21,610 nucleotides of DNA from NCBI GenBank assembly GCA_023139225.1, contig JAGLNZ010000099.1, forward strand, positions 1 to 21,610. The letters are read 5' to 3'. The position numbers and the translations under genes are program-made. This DNA is from Desulfobacula sp. GTDB taxonomy: Bacteria; Desulfobacterota; Desulfobacteria; Desulfobacterales; Desulfobacteraceae. Positions 8,149 through 15,841 of the stretch are shown piece after piece; the first letter of the stretch is position 1; each line of letters begins with the position of its first letter. The notes below the pieces were generated by a model. The model saw nothing but the letters and a program-made list of their open reading frames with translations, made no database searches and had not been told where the DNA came from.

Positions 8149-10458
8149 TTATTTAAACTTATTTGCCAGATCATTATCAATGACATAAATACATGCTTCA
8201 TTCGCACCCTGGGACGTATATCCGAATTTTGTGGAAAGGTTGTCTAAAAGGAATGTTACATCTTTTTTAATCCGTTTGTCATGGGCTTTAAATTTTTCAG
8301 TATCAAAATCTTTGATGGCATTCCTGAAATTTTCATTTTCAATAAAGGGTTCAAGTACCTTTTTCTTCAGATTGTGAACATATCGGTCATATAAAGATTC
8401 AAACAGCCTGGTTTCCGTAATATTTTTCCCATCTATCATGATCTCCTGGGTAAGCGTTCTGGTTGTATACTCCTTTAACACATCATTTCGGATTTCCTGT
8501 CTTCTTTTCGTATCCATATTCTCAGAAATAAGTCTATTCTCAATGCTTTCAAGAAATTCTTCGGTTACATGGATCTCCTTTTTTGTAAAAATACATTTTA
8601 CAACTGAATTTATCTCATTTGTAACAGCAGAAATATAATTTTTGATATCCTTGGCAATCTGTTCCTCATTGTAATAGTATAATGATTCTTTAACCTGCTG
8701 AAGAATACAATAATCATACATTCTTAATATGGATTCAAGAAACCCCTGGGGAATCATTCTCTTGGGCTGATCATCAAACTTATTAAAAAAAGTGCATAAA
8801 TCAGGCATATTGATCAGCCGGTCTTCTTTGGCATATTTTGAATAGAACTGATCAAATATTTTAATGGAGTCGCGGCCGGACAGTCCTTCTTTCCCATAGA
8901 TTTCAGATTCAGCAATAATCTTTTTAAGCATCTTATTGTCAAGGGATTTGACATCATCCTCTTCCAGCCATTTTGGAACATTACCTGAAAACAGTTCCAT
9001 CTTAAGAAGCATTAATTTGTCATCACAAAAATTCTTATACTTTGCCGGATCTTTAATCCATTGAGCAAGGGCCAGGGACTTTTTACCGATTCGGGTACAG
9101 ATGATAATTCTTGCAAAATTCTCCAGGACCATTGGAAGGAAACTGCCTTCAATGTGCCTGCCGAAAATATTGTTATAAATCTTAACTTCTGTTTTTACAT
9201 CAAGAACATAAGGAATATCAATATATTGAATTCTGTCTTCAAATGAAGGAAAATCACGAATACTTCTTTTGTCCTCAGGATTCATCAAAGCAAAAAAAAG
9301 TGAATCAACTCTTTCTTCGACATCTTCTACCTTGTGAAGGCCCTCACTGATAATATTATGGAGTTCAACCATGCGATCTATGTTATGGGCCTTGATATCC
9401 ATGAGTGCATATATCCCATTATTGATTTTTGCAAATCTTGAATAGAGATAATTGATCACATTGCTGTCCTGGCACAAAGCATTAATCCTATTTTGAAGCA
9501 TCTGATTTGAAATAATATTTTGTTTTAACGGGCGGTCACCCGGATTAAAAACACTGATGCCGTTACCTGTACGCCGGTTAAAATAATAGGGCCTGGCATA
9601 GAGCATTTTAAATACTTCGGAAGGCTGGCCCAAGCGTTCCAGCAAGAAATGATAGATGGAAGAACAAATAGTACAGGCATCTTCTTTAAACACCCATTCA
9701 TATTCTTTTTCTGTAAACAGGCGCCACTTGAATTCATCATTTTTAATGAGTTCATCCAAGACTATCCTGCGCTGATCTTTAGGTATCACAAGAAAAGGGT
9801 TATCATGGGAAATACAGGGGACCTCAATATAGTCAGTATCTGAGCCGGCAAACAATCTTTCATTGGGTTCCGGTTTAAGGTTGGTATCTTTTCCTTTTTC
9901 AACATACTGGATCAGTTTTTCAAAGGCAGATACAGACAAAGTTTTGTCTTTGTCCTGAAGTTTCTTGATATTCAAACGCCAGACAATCTCATATCTGCGA
10001 CCTTCTTCAGTGTTGGCATACTTTTCAAATTTCTTTAATAAATTATTTAAAAATGTACTCTTTCCACAGCCATGGGGACCGTAAAAAATATATATCCGAT
10101 TCTGCTGTGCCCCATGACGTAAATACCCCATCTGTTTCATAAACCGATTGGCAAAAAGCATGTCTGTGAAATAGGGATTAGCTGAATCTTCAACAAAAAG
10201 CCTTGAACAATCATAGTTGGTAAAAATTAATTTGTCAGTATCTCCTGCTATTGTGTCTTCTGATTCGTAAACATAGCTTTTTATCATATCGTGGAAGGTC
10301 TGAAAGATATTTCTTAAAACTTTGGAAGGCTCGGCAGTCAGGATATTTAAAAATTCATCAAACGGAACAGGCTTTAGCCTCTGATAATCAGTTATATTTT
10401 CATCCAACAGACCAAGGGTTTGATCAATAGATGATTTTTGAAGGGGGATTTTTTCCAT
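8149..10458 (-). CDS. Second PrkA-like AAA+ protein (diverged YeaG-type serine kinase homologue)
   Basis: A 769-residue protein, larger than YeaG (644) and the operon's first PrkA (687). The N-terminus (about 28-115) resembles the start of YeaG, leading into a P-loop G127-PHGCGKST. Later, DRIQYIDIPYVLDVKTEVKIY (from about 405) closely follows the YeaG stretch LDRVYIVKVPYCLRISEEIKIY, and Asn393 fits the sensor-1 position. At the Walker B position, where the first PrkA has DE (D287, E288), this protein has IYALMDIKA with only D354, so ATP hydrolysis may be altered. A long helical C-terminus follows (about 450-769). The ATG is 6 bases after the spoVR stop, with GGGAG 12 bases before it. Context ties it to PrkA, YeaH and SpoVR. 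Kinase activity is not shown by the sequence; a regulator, partner or paralogous motor is equally possible. Confidence 0.82.
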   Translation of the reverse strand: MEKIPLQKSSIDQTLGLLDENITDYQRLKPVPFDEFLNILTAEPSKVLRNIFQTFHDMIKSYVYESEDTIAGDTDKLIFTNYDCSRLFVEDSANPYFTDMLFANRFMKQMGYLRHGAQQNRIYIFYGPHGCGKSTFLNNLLKKFEKYANTEEGRRYEIVWRLNIKKLQDKDKTLSVSAFEKLIQYVEKGKDTNLKPEPNERLFAGSDTDYIEVPCISHDNPFLVIPKDQRRIVLDELIKNDEFKWRLFTEKEYEWVFKEDACTICSSIYHFLLERLGQPSEVFKMLYARPYYFNRRTGNGISVFNPGDRPLKQNIISNQMLQNRINALCQDSNVINYLYSRFAKINNGIYALMDIKAHNIDRMVELHNIISEGLHKVEDVEERVDSLFFALMNPEDKRSIRDFPSFEDRIQYIDIPYVLDVKTEVKIYNNIFGRHIEGSFLPMVLENFARIIICTRIGKKSLALAQWIKDPAKYKNFCDDKLMLLKMELFSGNVPKWLEEDDVKSLDNKMLKKIIAESEIYGKEGLSGRDSIKIFDQFYSKYAKEDRLINMPDLCTFFNKFDDQPKRMIPQGFLESILRMYDYCILQQVKESLYYYNEEQIAKDIKNYISAVTNEINSVVKCIFTKKEIHVTEEFLESIENRLISENMDTKRRQEIRNDVLKEYTTRTLTQEIMIDGKNITETRLFESLYDRYVHNLKKKVLEPFIENENFRNAIKDFDTEKFKAHDKRIKKDVTFLLDNLSTKFGYTSQGANEACIYVIDNDLANKFK

Positions 10459-10464
10459 ATTAAA

Positions 10465-12108
10465 TTATAACTCCCGTTTATGAAGTTTACGGTTTTCCAT
10501 CACATAAAGCATTCTTTTCCATTTGATATTTTCCAGACTTTTCCTTTCAATTTTTTGCGATGAAGGGTCCCAGAAATTGGCATAGTCTGCAGCAGTCTTG
10601 CCTGATATCATGGGTTCGCTGGTTTCAAGATGAACAGGACCTCCCCATAAATATTCTATTCCCACCATGGTATTTTCAATAAAATCCATTTTCAACGGTT
10701 TGTTTTCAAATTTATGATTCAGATACAAAATTCCTTTTTTGCTGAGGGCCTTATCCACAAATATTTCCGGTGGGTGATACAGCGTATCAATGACCATCTT
10801 TTTATAATCTTCCACATTTTTAGATTTGATAAAAAACTCCCAGGTCATTCTGGAATTATTGAACCGTTTGCCGGCCACAAAAAGGTTATGTCTATCAATA
10901 AACTCCTGATCAATAAATGTATTAATAAAGGTAAAATCAACAAAATTTTCGCGGGTTTTCAAAATAAACTCAGGCCCTGAATTTTTATGTTGATTATACT
11001 TTTTCTTACCAACCTCATCTTTCAAAAACATATAATCAAACGAATAGCATCCCTTATCTTCCATATCCTTAATATGTTGAAACAACCTAAGTCCTAATGC
11101 ATAAGGATTTAATCCGACTTTCGGCATGGAGGTTACTGCGGCATTGACCTTGGCAAAATCTGCTTCATGGCCGCTAATCCTGTCGTCCCTCATAAAAAGA
11201 TATTCATGCCAATAGCTGGCCCAGCCCTCATTCATAATTTTTGTTCTAATCTGGGGCTGAAAATATAAGGAGGTATTTCTAACGATTTGAATCACAGATT
11301 TTATCCACTCGTTTTCTTCCTCTTTTAAAAACGGAGAGAACCGGATGATATACTCCATGACATCCTGATCCGACTTGACTTTAACAGCAAGCTCCTTTTT
11401 ATACAGCACTTCAAATTCAGGATATTTGCCAATCACCTGATCAAAAAAGTCTTCGTTGCCATTCATGATGGCATTGTATCTTGTAATCTCCTTCAAATAT
11501 TCATTGTGAGACACGTTTTTAATTTTCTGTAAAAATATATCAAAATAAAAGTCGATTTTACTCAACTTTTGCCTGGTGGCATCCTTCATAATATACTGAT
11601 TAAGTTCTCTTTGATACCCGACAAGGTTATCAATCCCCCGGGAAAATTCAATGACATAATCAACCCATCTGCCCTTTTCAGATCTAAGTTGAGCAATCAT
11701 TCGTTTATCCGACAATGCCTGTCCGGTTAAATCTATATCCCAAGTATTTTTATAAAAAAGATTGTTCTGAAAAAAATCAATATGCCCAAGAACATGGTAA
11801 AAAATCATTACATTGAGCCAATCGGGATTATTATCATTATAAAATGAAATGGCAGGCCTGGTATTTATGACGGTTTCATATGGATTTGAAGGGTAGGCTT
11901 CGTACATGCCTTTTCCCGACAAGACTCTCACATCATGCACCCAATAGTCATAAAGGGTCGGTATCATCACTTTAGGACTCAGTTCAATCATGTCCCGGTT
12001 GGTTACTATATATTCAAGAGTTTCATCATCAAACTTCAAGCCTTGATCCCGAGCCCGAAGTTTGCATTCTTCCATTATGCCTTTGACATGTTGACTTACA
12101 AGCTCCAT
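10465..12108 (-). CDS. spoVR: SpoVR/YcgB family protein
   Basis: A 547-residue member of the SpoVR family, known from B. subtilis spore cortex formation and as E. coli YcgB (510 residues); its biochemical role is unresolved. Diagnostic segments are PYETVINTRPAISFYNDNN, the histidine pair H105 and H109 in YHVLGHIDFFQNN, and MNEGWASYWHEYLF followed by NPYALGLRLFQHI. The retained His and Glu residues in these segments suggest a metal or catalytic centre, but that is inference. No signal peptide or membrane helix is seen. It follows the yeaH-like gene by 35 bases, a gap that holds a 12-bp palindrome, and precedes the second prkA-like gene by 6 bases. Presence in a probably non-sporulating organism agrees with the stress role seen for this operon in proteobacteria. 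Confidence 0.96.
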   Translation of the reverse strand: MELVSQHVKGIMEECKLRARDQGLKFDDETLEYIVTNRDMIELSPKVMIPTLYDYWVHDVRVLSGKGMYEAYPSNPYETVINTRPAISFYNDNNPDWLNVMIFYHVLGHIDFFQNNLFYKNTWDIDLTGQALSDKRMIAQLRSEKGRWVDYVIEFSRGIDNLVGYQRELNQYIMKDATRQKLSKIDFYFDIFLQKIKNVSHNEYLKEITRYNAIMNGNEDFFDQVIGKYPEFEVLYKKELAVKVKSDQDVMEYIIRFSPFLKEEENEWIKSVIQIVRNTSLYFQPQIRTKIMNEGWASYWHEYLFMRDDRISGHEADFAKVNAAVTSMPKVGLNPYALGLRLFQHIKDMEDKGCYSFDYMFLKDEVGKKKYNQHKNSGPEFILKTRENFVDFTFINTFIDQEFIDRHNLFVAGKRFNNSRMTWEFFIKSKNVEDYKKMVIDTLYHPPEIFVDKALSKKGILYLNHKFENKPLKMDFIENTMVGIEYLWGGPVHLETSEPMISGKTAADYANFWDPSSQKIERKSLENIKWKRMLYVMENRKLHKREL

Positions 12109-12124
12109 AGTTGTCTGCCTTTCG

Positions 12125-12136
12125 GGTTAGCTAACC
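12125..12136. repeat. 12-bp perfect palindrome in the yeaH-spoVR gap
   Basis: GGTTAGCTAACC is its own reverse complement and occupies the middle of the 35-base gap between the two genes, 17 bases before the spoVR start codon. It may be a small operator or chance; as RNA it could not form a stable hairpin without a loop. Confidence 0.35.
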
Positions 12137-12143
12137 GCATCTT

Positions 12144-13316
12144 TCATGAAATAAGTCGTTTTATGCCTTGAATAATTCTTGAGTCATCCGCATCTTCAGC
12201 CATCACATCCAGCTTGATCAAATTATTATATTTATTAAGTATGCCTGATGATTTCAAATACTTTTCCACCTCAGTCTGCTTTGAACCGACATAGGAGTGT
12301 TCTACAATGGAAACACCAATTCTGGATACATAGTTCAGCATTTTTTCGATCTCGGCAATGGTCTGTTTTCCTTCCTTATCCCAATCATCTCCATCTGTCC
12401 CGTGAAAAACATATATATTATAATCCCGTGCCAGATTTTCCCTTTCAACAATATCATTTACCATCTTGAATGCTGTAAACACCTTGGTCCCGCCAGCCAC
12501 TTTATAGGAATAATATTTATAAAAATCAGACACCTCTTTTGCTTCCGTATCATGAAGAATGAACCGGGTTTCCACCTGCTTATCATATTGATATAAAAGC
12601 CAGGAATAAAGCATGACATGCTGGGATACCACTGCCTGGGTTACTTTGCCACCCATTGATCCTGAATAATCTCTTAAAAAAAAGACAAGGGCCTGGGATT
12701 CATAATCTTTTTCCCTGGATAAAATCCTGTAGATCAGATCCTGTGGAGAAATAATAAATTTTGATGGATCAATATCATTGACATCAGGAATATTTCCTAG
12801 AGTAATATTGGTTCCAACGATCTGCTTTAACGTTGCTTTTTTATCAAGTATCTGGCCGACACCTTTATTTTTATCCGTCAGATCGTATACGTATCGTGCC
12901 AGGGTTCTTTTTTTACCCTTATCCTGTAAATTCGGCAGTTGAAAATCCTGGGATAACACCTTGCCAAGCTCATAGGCATTGGATTCGAGTTCATGCTCGC
13001 CGCCTTCGCCTTCTCCGGGGCCTTCTCCCGAACCTTCCTCTCCATCTTCGCTTTCTTCGGGACGGACCGGCTGCTCTCCTATAATATCGCCTTCTTCACC
13101 CTCACCAGTCCCGCCGGTAGGTTCTCCTTCACCAGGGTCCTGATCCAGCCCAATATCATCATGGACAAATTTTTCTTCAACCGTAGTCGGAACAATGATT
13201 ATCTTATCTTTTCCACCAGAGCCGGGTTTAACAATTCTTCCAATACGAATTTTCCGCTTAAATCCGTCTTCTTCTCTTCTTCTATCTCTTTCAAGAAGCT
13301 CATCAAGGGTTATCAT
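12144..13316 (-). CDS. yeaH: YeaH/YhbH family protein (DUF444, VWA-like)
   Basis: A 390-residue homologue of E. coli YeaH (427) and B. subtilis YhbH, the usual partner of the PrkA kinase. The N-terminus holds the basic stretch RDRRREEDGFKRKIRIG, followed by a Gly/Glu-rich acidic low-complexity linker (about 65-110). The C-terminal half is a von Willebrand A-like domain with the metal-site motif D216-Y-S218-G-S220-M and GGTKVFTAF, then FHGTDGDDWD. The ATG at 13316 has a strong GGGAGG site 9 bases upstream and lies 19 bases after the prkA stop, so it is in the same operon. The linker causes GC-richer, skewed codon use and long false open frames on the other strand. In E. coli, YeaG and YeaH act together in stress and nitrogen starvation; the same partnership is inferred here. 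Confidence 0.95.
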   Translation of the reverse strand: MITLDELLERDRRREEDGFKRKIRIGRIVKPGSGGKDKIIIVPTTVEEKFVHDDIGLDQDPGEGEPTGGTGEGEEGDIIGEQPVRPEESEDGEEGSGEGPGEGEGGEHELESNAYELGKVLSQDFQLPNLQDKGKKRTLARYVYDLTDKNKGVGQILDKKATLKQIVGTNITLGNIPDVNDIDPSKFIISPQDLIYRILSREKDYESQALVFFLRDYSGSMGGKVTQAVVSQHVMLYSWLLYQYDKQVETRFILHDTEAKEVSDFYKYYSYKVAGGTKVFTAFKMVNDIVERENLARDYNIYVFHGTDGDDWDKEGKQTIAEIEKMLNYVSRIGVSIVEHSYVGSKQTEVEKYLKSSGILNKYNNLIKLDVMAEDADDSRIIQGIKRLIS

Positions 13317-13335
13317 CAGTATTTACCTCCCTTGG

Positions 13336-15399
13336 CTATTTATCATCCTCTTGACTACAGAAATATTCGATGGTCTTTTGGGCACAGGTTCTGCAATACC
13401 CAAGTTTTTCATTCATGGTATAAATCATTCTGTCATAGAGCTTTTGATTTTCTTCATTGGTCCTGTTGGCAAGGGCACCAATTAAGGAACCGGCACCTGC
13501 TATGTCTGATTTAAGCCTGACATCGGTGATTGCCTTGACCAGTTCCAGGTTGTCCATGAAGTCATAATTTGCATCAACGGAAAGCTTCTGGCCATAAATC
13601 TTTCTAATTGTATTTCTGAAAGAGGCCCTTTGTTCCTCGGTTTTCAAGCCAAGCCGCTCTTCAACATTTTTAATATATCTTTCATCTATTTTAAGGGCTC
13701 TGAGTTCACCGGTCTGGGGGTCTTTATACTTCCACATCATATCAGGACCGAGATGTTCCGCATCAACTCCAATGATCATATTGACATAGTTCATCACATC
13801 TTTTCTTATCGCCAAAGGTTCATCCATATAAGCATTGAACATTTCGGTCATAATTTTTTCACGGTACAATCCTCTGGCAATTTTTAAATCTTCCATAAAT
13901 TTTGCACGGTCGGAAGGTTCCTGAACATAATCCAGGACTGTTCTTTCAAGGGCATTGAAAATATCCAGAGCAAACATGCACTGGCCTTCATTAGTTTCAG
14001 AACTTTCCAGTAAAAGCTGTACCGCCCGGCCAAGGTTTCTCTGTCCAAGACCTTTTTGCCCAAATCTCTTGGTGATATCCGTATCCCGGTTTAAAGCATC
14101 AATCAGCTCAGCAAGAGTTTTAAGGCTCTTTTCTCCGGCCACCTCTCCTGCTGCAAGCTTCATGGTTTCCACAGGGGTTAATTTGTCGGATCTGGGCAAT
14201 CTTGTCAGAACAACACCTACGGAAGCGGCATAATTCAAATTCGGGTCCTGATGCAGCACTTTTGAATCAAGAGACCGCTTTGTATCCGTACCAATGGCAT
14301 AGTCTGTCAGGTTTTTTTGAATCTTATAATCCGTATTATGGGCAACATAACAGATTCTGCACCGGTCAACTATCGGCGCTTCTTCTCTTTCGGAAAGAAA
14401 GGTATCAAATTCGGAATTATTACTGGTGGCGACAATCAAGGTATCAATGGGCCACTTGAACCCGTCCAGTTCGATGGTCCGGTTCTGAATCACCCCAAGA
14501 TAAACCTGAACCAGATCTTTCTTGTTTTTAAAAATTTCATCACTGAAATGAATACCGCCGCCCGCTACCCTTGCAAGTGCCCCTCGTCTTAAATCGAATC
14601 GATAAGGATTGTTTGAATCGAAAATATGAAGAAGCCTTTGAATAGATTCTTCACCCATGAGGTCTACGGCAGATGATGTGATTTTATCTTTGGCAGGATA
14701 TTTACCGGTAATCGTACCAAGACTTTCAATCAAAGGAACCGGTATAATGTCAATAAAGGACAGCATTTTTGTAATATTGTTATCAGTATGTTCCCTGATT
14801 TGATTGAGAATGTAAGCAGAACAAGCACCCAAAGGACGATATTTATCATAGATGGCCTCAATCTGTTTTCCGGTAAATTTAAACTTTTTAGAAAAATACT
14901 CTTTTGACTTATCTTGGGTTTCACAAAGACTCATGGCCAGAATCATGGGGTCTTCGTAAGTCTGGGATTCAATAAAGTTGATTTTGCCATAGCCTCCAAG
15001 CTGATCCAGATTATTAAACCTGAATGTATACTTTCTATTTTGGGGCGTGCTCAGAAATTCCCTGTATCGCGCACAAAGATATTCTACCAAAAAAGTTTTG
15101 CCATTGCCGGGTTCACCCACCAGGACAAATGCCATTTCTCTTGATGATCCGCCTTCAGAAGCATCTTTCACAAATGAAACAAAACTGTTTATTTCATCGT
15201 ACATCCCTATCAGATGTTTTTTCCCCTGGCTGAATATATCAAACTGATAGGTTGTTTTCCCTTTAACTGTAACTTTCTGAATACCCGCATCAAGGATCAT
15301 CCGGGAAACACCCTGAAAGGCATCTTCAAATAAACGTTTTCCTTTTTTAACTTCATCAACATGACTTATTAAAGACTTTGGATTTGTTTTGCCGGCCAT
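13336..15399 (-). CDS. prkA: PrkA/YeaG-type AAA+ serine protein kinase
   Basis: A 687-residue member of the PrkA family: an AAA+ domain followed by a kinase-like C-terminal domain, induced in stress and starvation in other bacteria. Visible parts are Walker A G95-EPGNGKT102, Walker B GIHFSDE with D287 and E288, a sensor-1 asparagine in VATSNNSEFDTF, and an arginine-finger-like VDRC. The C-terminal region aligns well with YeaG over KDPQTGELRAL, FRNTIRKIY and KLYDRMIYTMNEKLGY. The last 20 residues carry C669, C672 and C681 (CRTC...FC), which look like a small thiol or metal site; YeaG appears to have only the last one. The start has a strong GGGGAGGA site. First gene of the prkA-yeaH-spoVR-prkA2 operon, led by a structured leader of about 160 nt. 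Kinase versus ATP-dependent protease activity is debated for the family. Confidence 0.95.
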   Translation of the reverse strand: MAGKTNPKSLISHVDEVKKGKRLFEDAFQGVSRMILDAGIQKVTVKGKTTYQFDIFSQGKKHLIGMYDEINSFVSFVKDASEGGSSREMAFVLVGEPGNGKTFLVEYLCARYREFLSTPQNRKYTFRFNNLDQLGGYGKINFIESQTYEDPMILAMSLCETQDKSKEYFSKKFKFTGKQIEAIYDKYRPLGACSAYILNQIREHTDNNITKMLSFIDIIPVPLIESLGTITGKYPAKDKITSSAVDLMGEESIQRLLHIFDSNNPYRFDLRRGALARVAGGGIHFSDEIFKNKKDLVQVYLGVIQNRTIELDGFKWPIDTLIVATSNNSEFDTFLSEREEAPIVDRCRICYVAHNTDYKIQKNLTDYAIGTDTKRSLDSKVLHQDPNLNYAASVGVVLTRLPRSDKLTPVETMKLAAGEVAGEKSLKTLAELIDALNRDTDITKRFGQKGLGQRNLGRAVQLLLESSETNEGQCMFALDIFNALERTVLDYVQEPSDRAKFMEDLKIARGLYREKIMTEMFNAYMDEPLAIRKDVMNYVNMIIGVDAEHLGPDMMWKYKDPQTGELRALKIDERYIKNVEERLGLKTEEQRASFRNTIRKIYGQKLSVDANYDFMDNLELVKAITDVRLKSDIAGAGSLIGALANRTNEENQKLYDRMIYTMNEKLGYCRTCAQKTIEYFCSQEDDK

Positions 15400-15403
15400 T
15401 GTA

Positions 15404-15437
15404 TCCTCCCCTGGGCAGCAAGGAGGCTTATGCTGCC
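15404..15437 (-). promoter_or_regulatory. Mutually exclusive hairpins at the prkA ribosome-binding site
   Basis: On the minus strand, arms GGCAGCA (15431-15437 complement) and TGCTGCC (15414-15420) form a perfect 7-bp hairpin that leaves the Shine-Dalgarno sequence GGGGAGGA (15404-15411) free. The loop of that hairpin contains CCTCC, which with the next bases can instead pair with GGGGAGG (7 bp including two G-U pairs) and hide the ribosome-binding site. The two folds compete because the second uses bases of the first. Pairing is seen by eye; a switching role is inference. Confidence 0.4.
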
Positions 15438-15469
15438 ATTCAAAATTGATTGGAATTGTTTTTCACTTT

Positions 15470-15482
15470 CTGCCAATGGCAG
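15470..15482. repeat. Inverted repeat CTGCCA-A-TGGCAG in the prkA leader
   Basis: Perfect 6-base arms around one base, about 70 bases before the prkA start and within the predicted transcript. The same TGGCAG word recurs at 15433-15438 (minus strand), so further alternative pairings in the leader are possible. It could also be a DNA operator. Confidence 0.35.
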
Positions 15483-15526
15483 ATTTTGTATGCTTAAGTT
15501 AGATATTATATTAAAATTGAGCAATG

Positions 15527-15539
15527 TTCGTGGAACGAA
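15527..15539. repeat. Inverted repeat TTCGT-GGA-ACGAA downstream of the prkA promoter
   Basis: Perfect 5-base arms around three bases, about 28-40 bases downstream of the -10 box of the operon promoter. Size and place fit a repressor site; chance occurrence is also possible. Confidence 0.3.
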
Positions 15540-15566
15540 TTACATTTAGTATTTTTACTTGCTATA

Positions 15567-15595
15567 AATATATCAATATAAAAAAACACTGTCAA
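15567..15595 (-). promoter_or_regulatory. prkA: Sigma-70 promoter of the prkA-yeaH-spoVR-prkA2 operon
   Basis: On the minus strand TTGACA (15590-15595, perfect) is followed after exactly 17 bases by TATATT (15567-15572, five of six). Transcription would start near 15560 and give a leader of about 160 nt. It is the best promoter-like pair in the gap. A second isolated TATAAT at 15505-15510 lacks a -35 partner. Confidence 0.6.
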
Positions 15596-15783
15596 ATGAT
15601 TTACTGAATTTCTCATTCCTTTTTTGCGATACTTTAGATAAACAACAAGTAAAAACAATGAAAATGGTCTTGATTTTGTCTTCCTAAAACACCAGACAAT
15701 TACCGGAAGAAAAAAACCGATAACGAGATTTTTTTAAATTTTCTTTTAGATAGGACTTTATTTATTTTCAAAAATTCAATAAA

Positions 15784-15813
15784 CTTACAATAATTGTCGA
15801 TCCAAGCTATGTT
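15784..15813 (+). promoter_or_regulatory. Weak candidate promoter of the DDLS-repeat gene
   Basis: CTTACA (four of six) and TATGTT (four of six) are spaced by 18 bases, with transcription predicted near 15820. The -10 box runs into the 18-bp palindrome, as expected of a repressible promoter, but the match is weak. Confidence 0.25.
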
Positions 15814-15827
15814 AAATTAATTTAACA
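15810..15827. promoter_or_regulatory. 18-bp perfect palindrome, candidate operator
   Basis: TGTTAAATTAATTTAACA equals its own reverse complement. It ends 14 bases before the ATG at 15842, just upstream of the GAGGGG ribosome-binding site, and overlaps the possible -10 box. Because the gene behind it begins with a MerR-like helix-turn-helix, autoregulation is a reasonable guess; it is AT-rich, so chance is not excluded. Confidence 0.5.
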
Positions 15828-15841
15828 ATGATGAGGGGAAA

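Larger units (their letters stand above)
15400..15841. other. 442-base divergent intergenic region
   Basis: AT-rich spacer between the PrkA operon and the DDLS-repeat gene. It holds a good minus-strand sigma-70 promoter (15567-15595), a leader with competing hairpins (15404-15437), two short inverted repeats (15470-15482 and 15527-15539), a weak plus-strand promoter (15784-15813) and an 18-bp palindrome (15810-15827). No open frame with a ribosome-binding site or coding character was found in it. The part from about 15600 to 15780 shows only A/T runs. Confidence 0.7.

Noticed and set aside
12993..13514. Plus-strand open frame of 173 codons opposite yeaH and prkA
   Set aside because: It is a shadow of the acidic Gly/Glu-rich linker of yeaH, spans two confident genes, and has no recognisable domain.
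15520..15535. Sigma-54-like site TTCCACG-N4-TTGCT on the minus strand upstream of prkA
   Set aside because: The -12 half and spacing fit, but the nearly invariant GG of the -24 element is missing (TTC instead of TGG), and a much better sigma-70 promoter lies just upstream.
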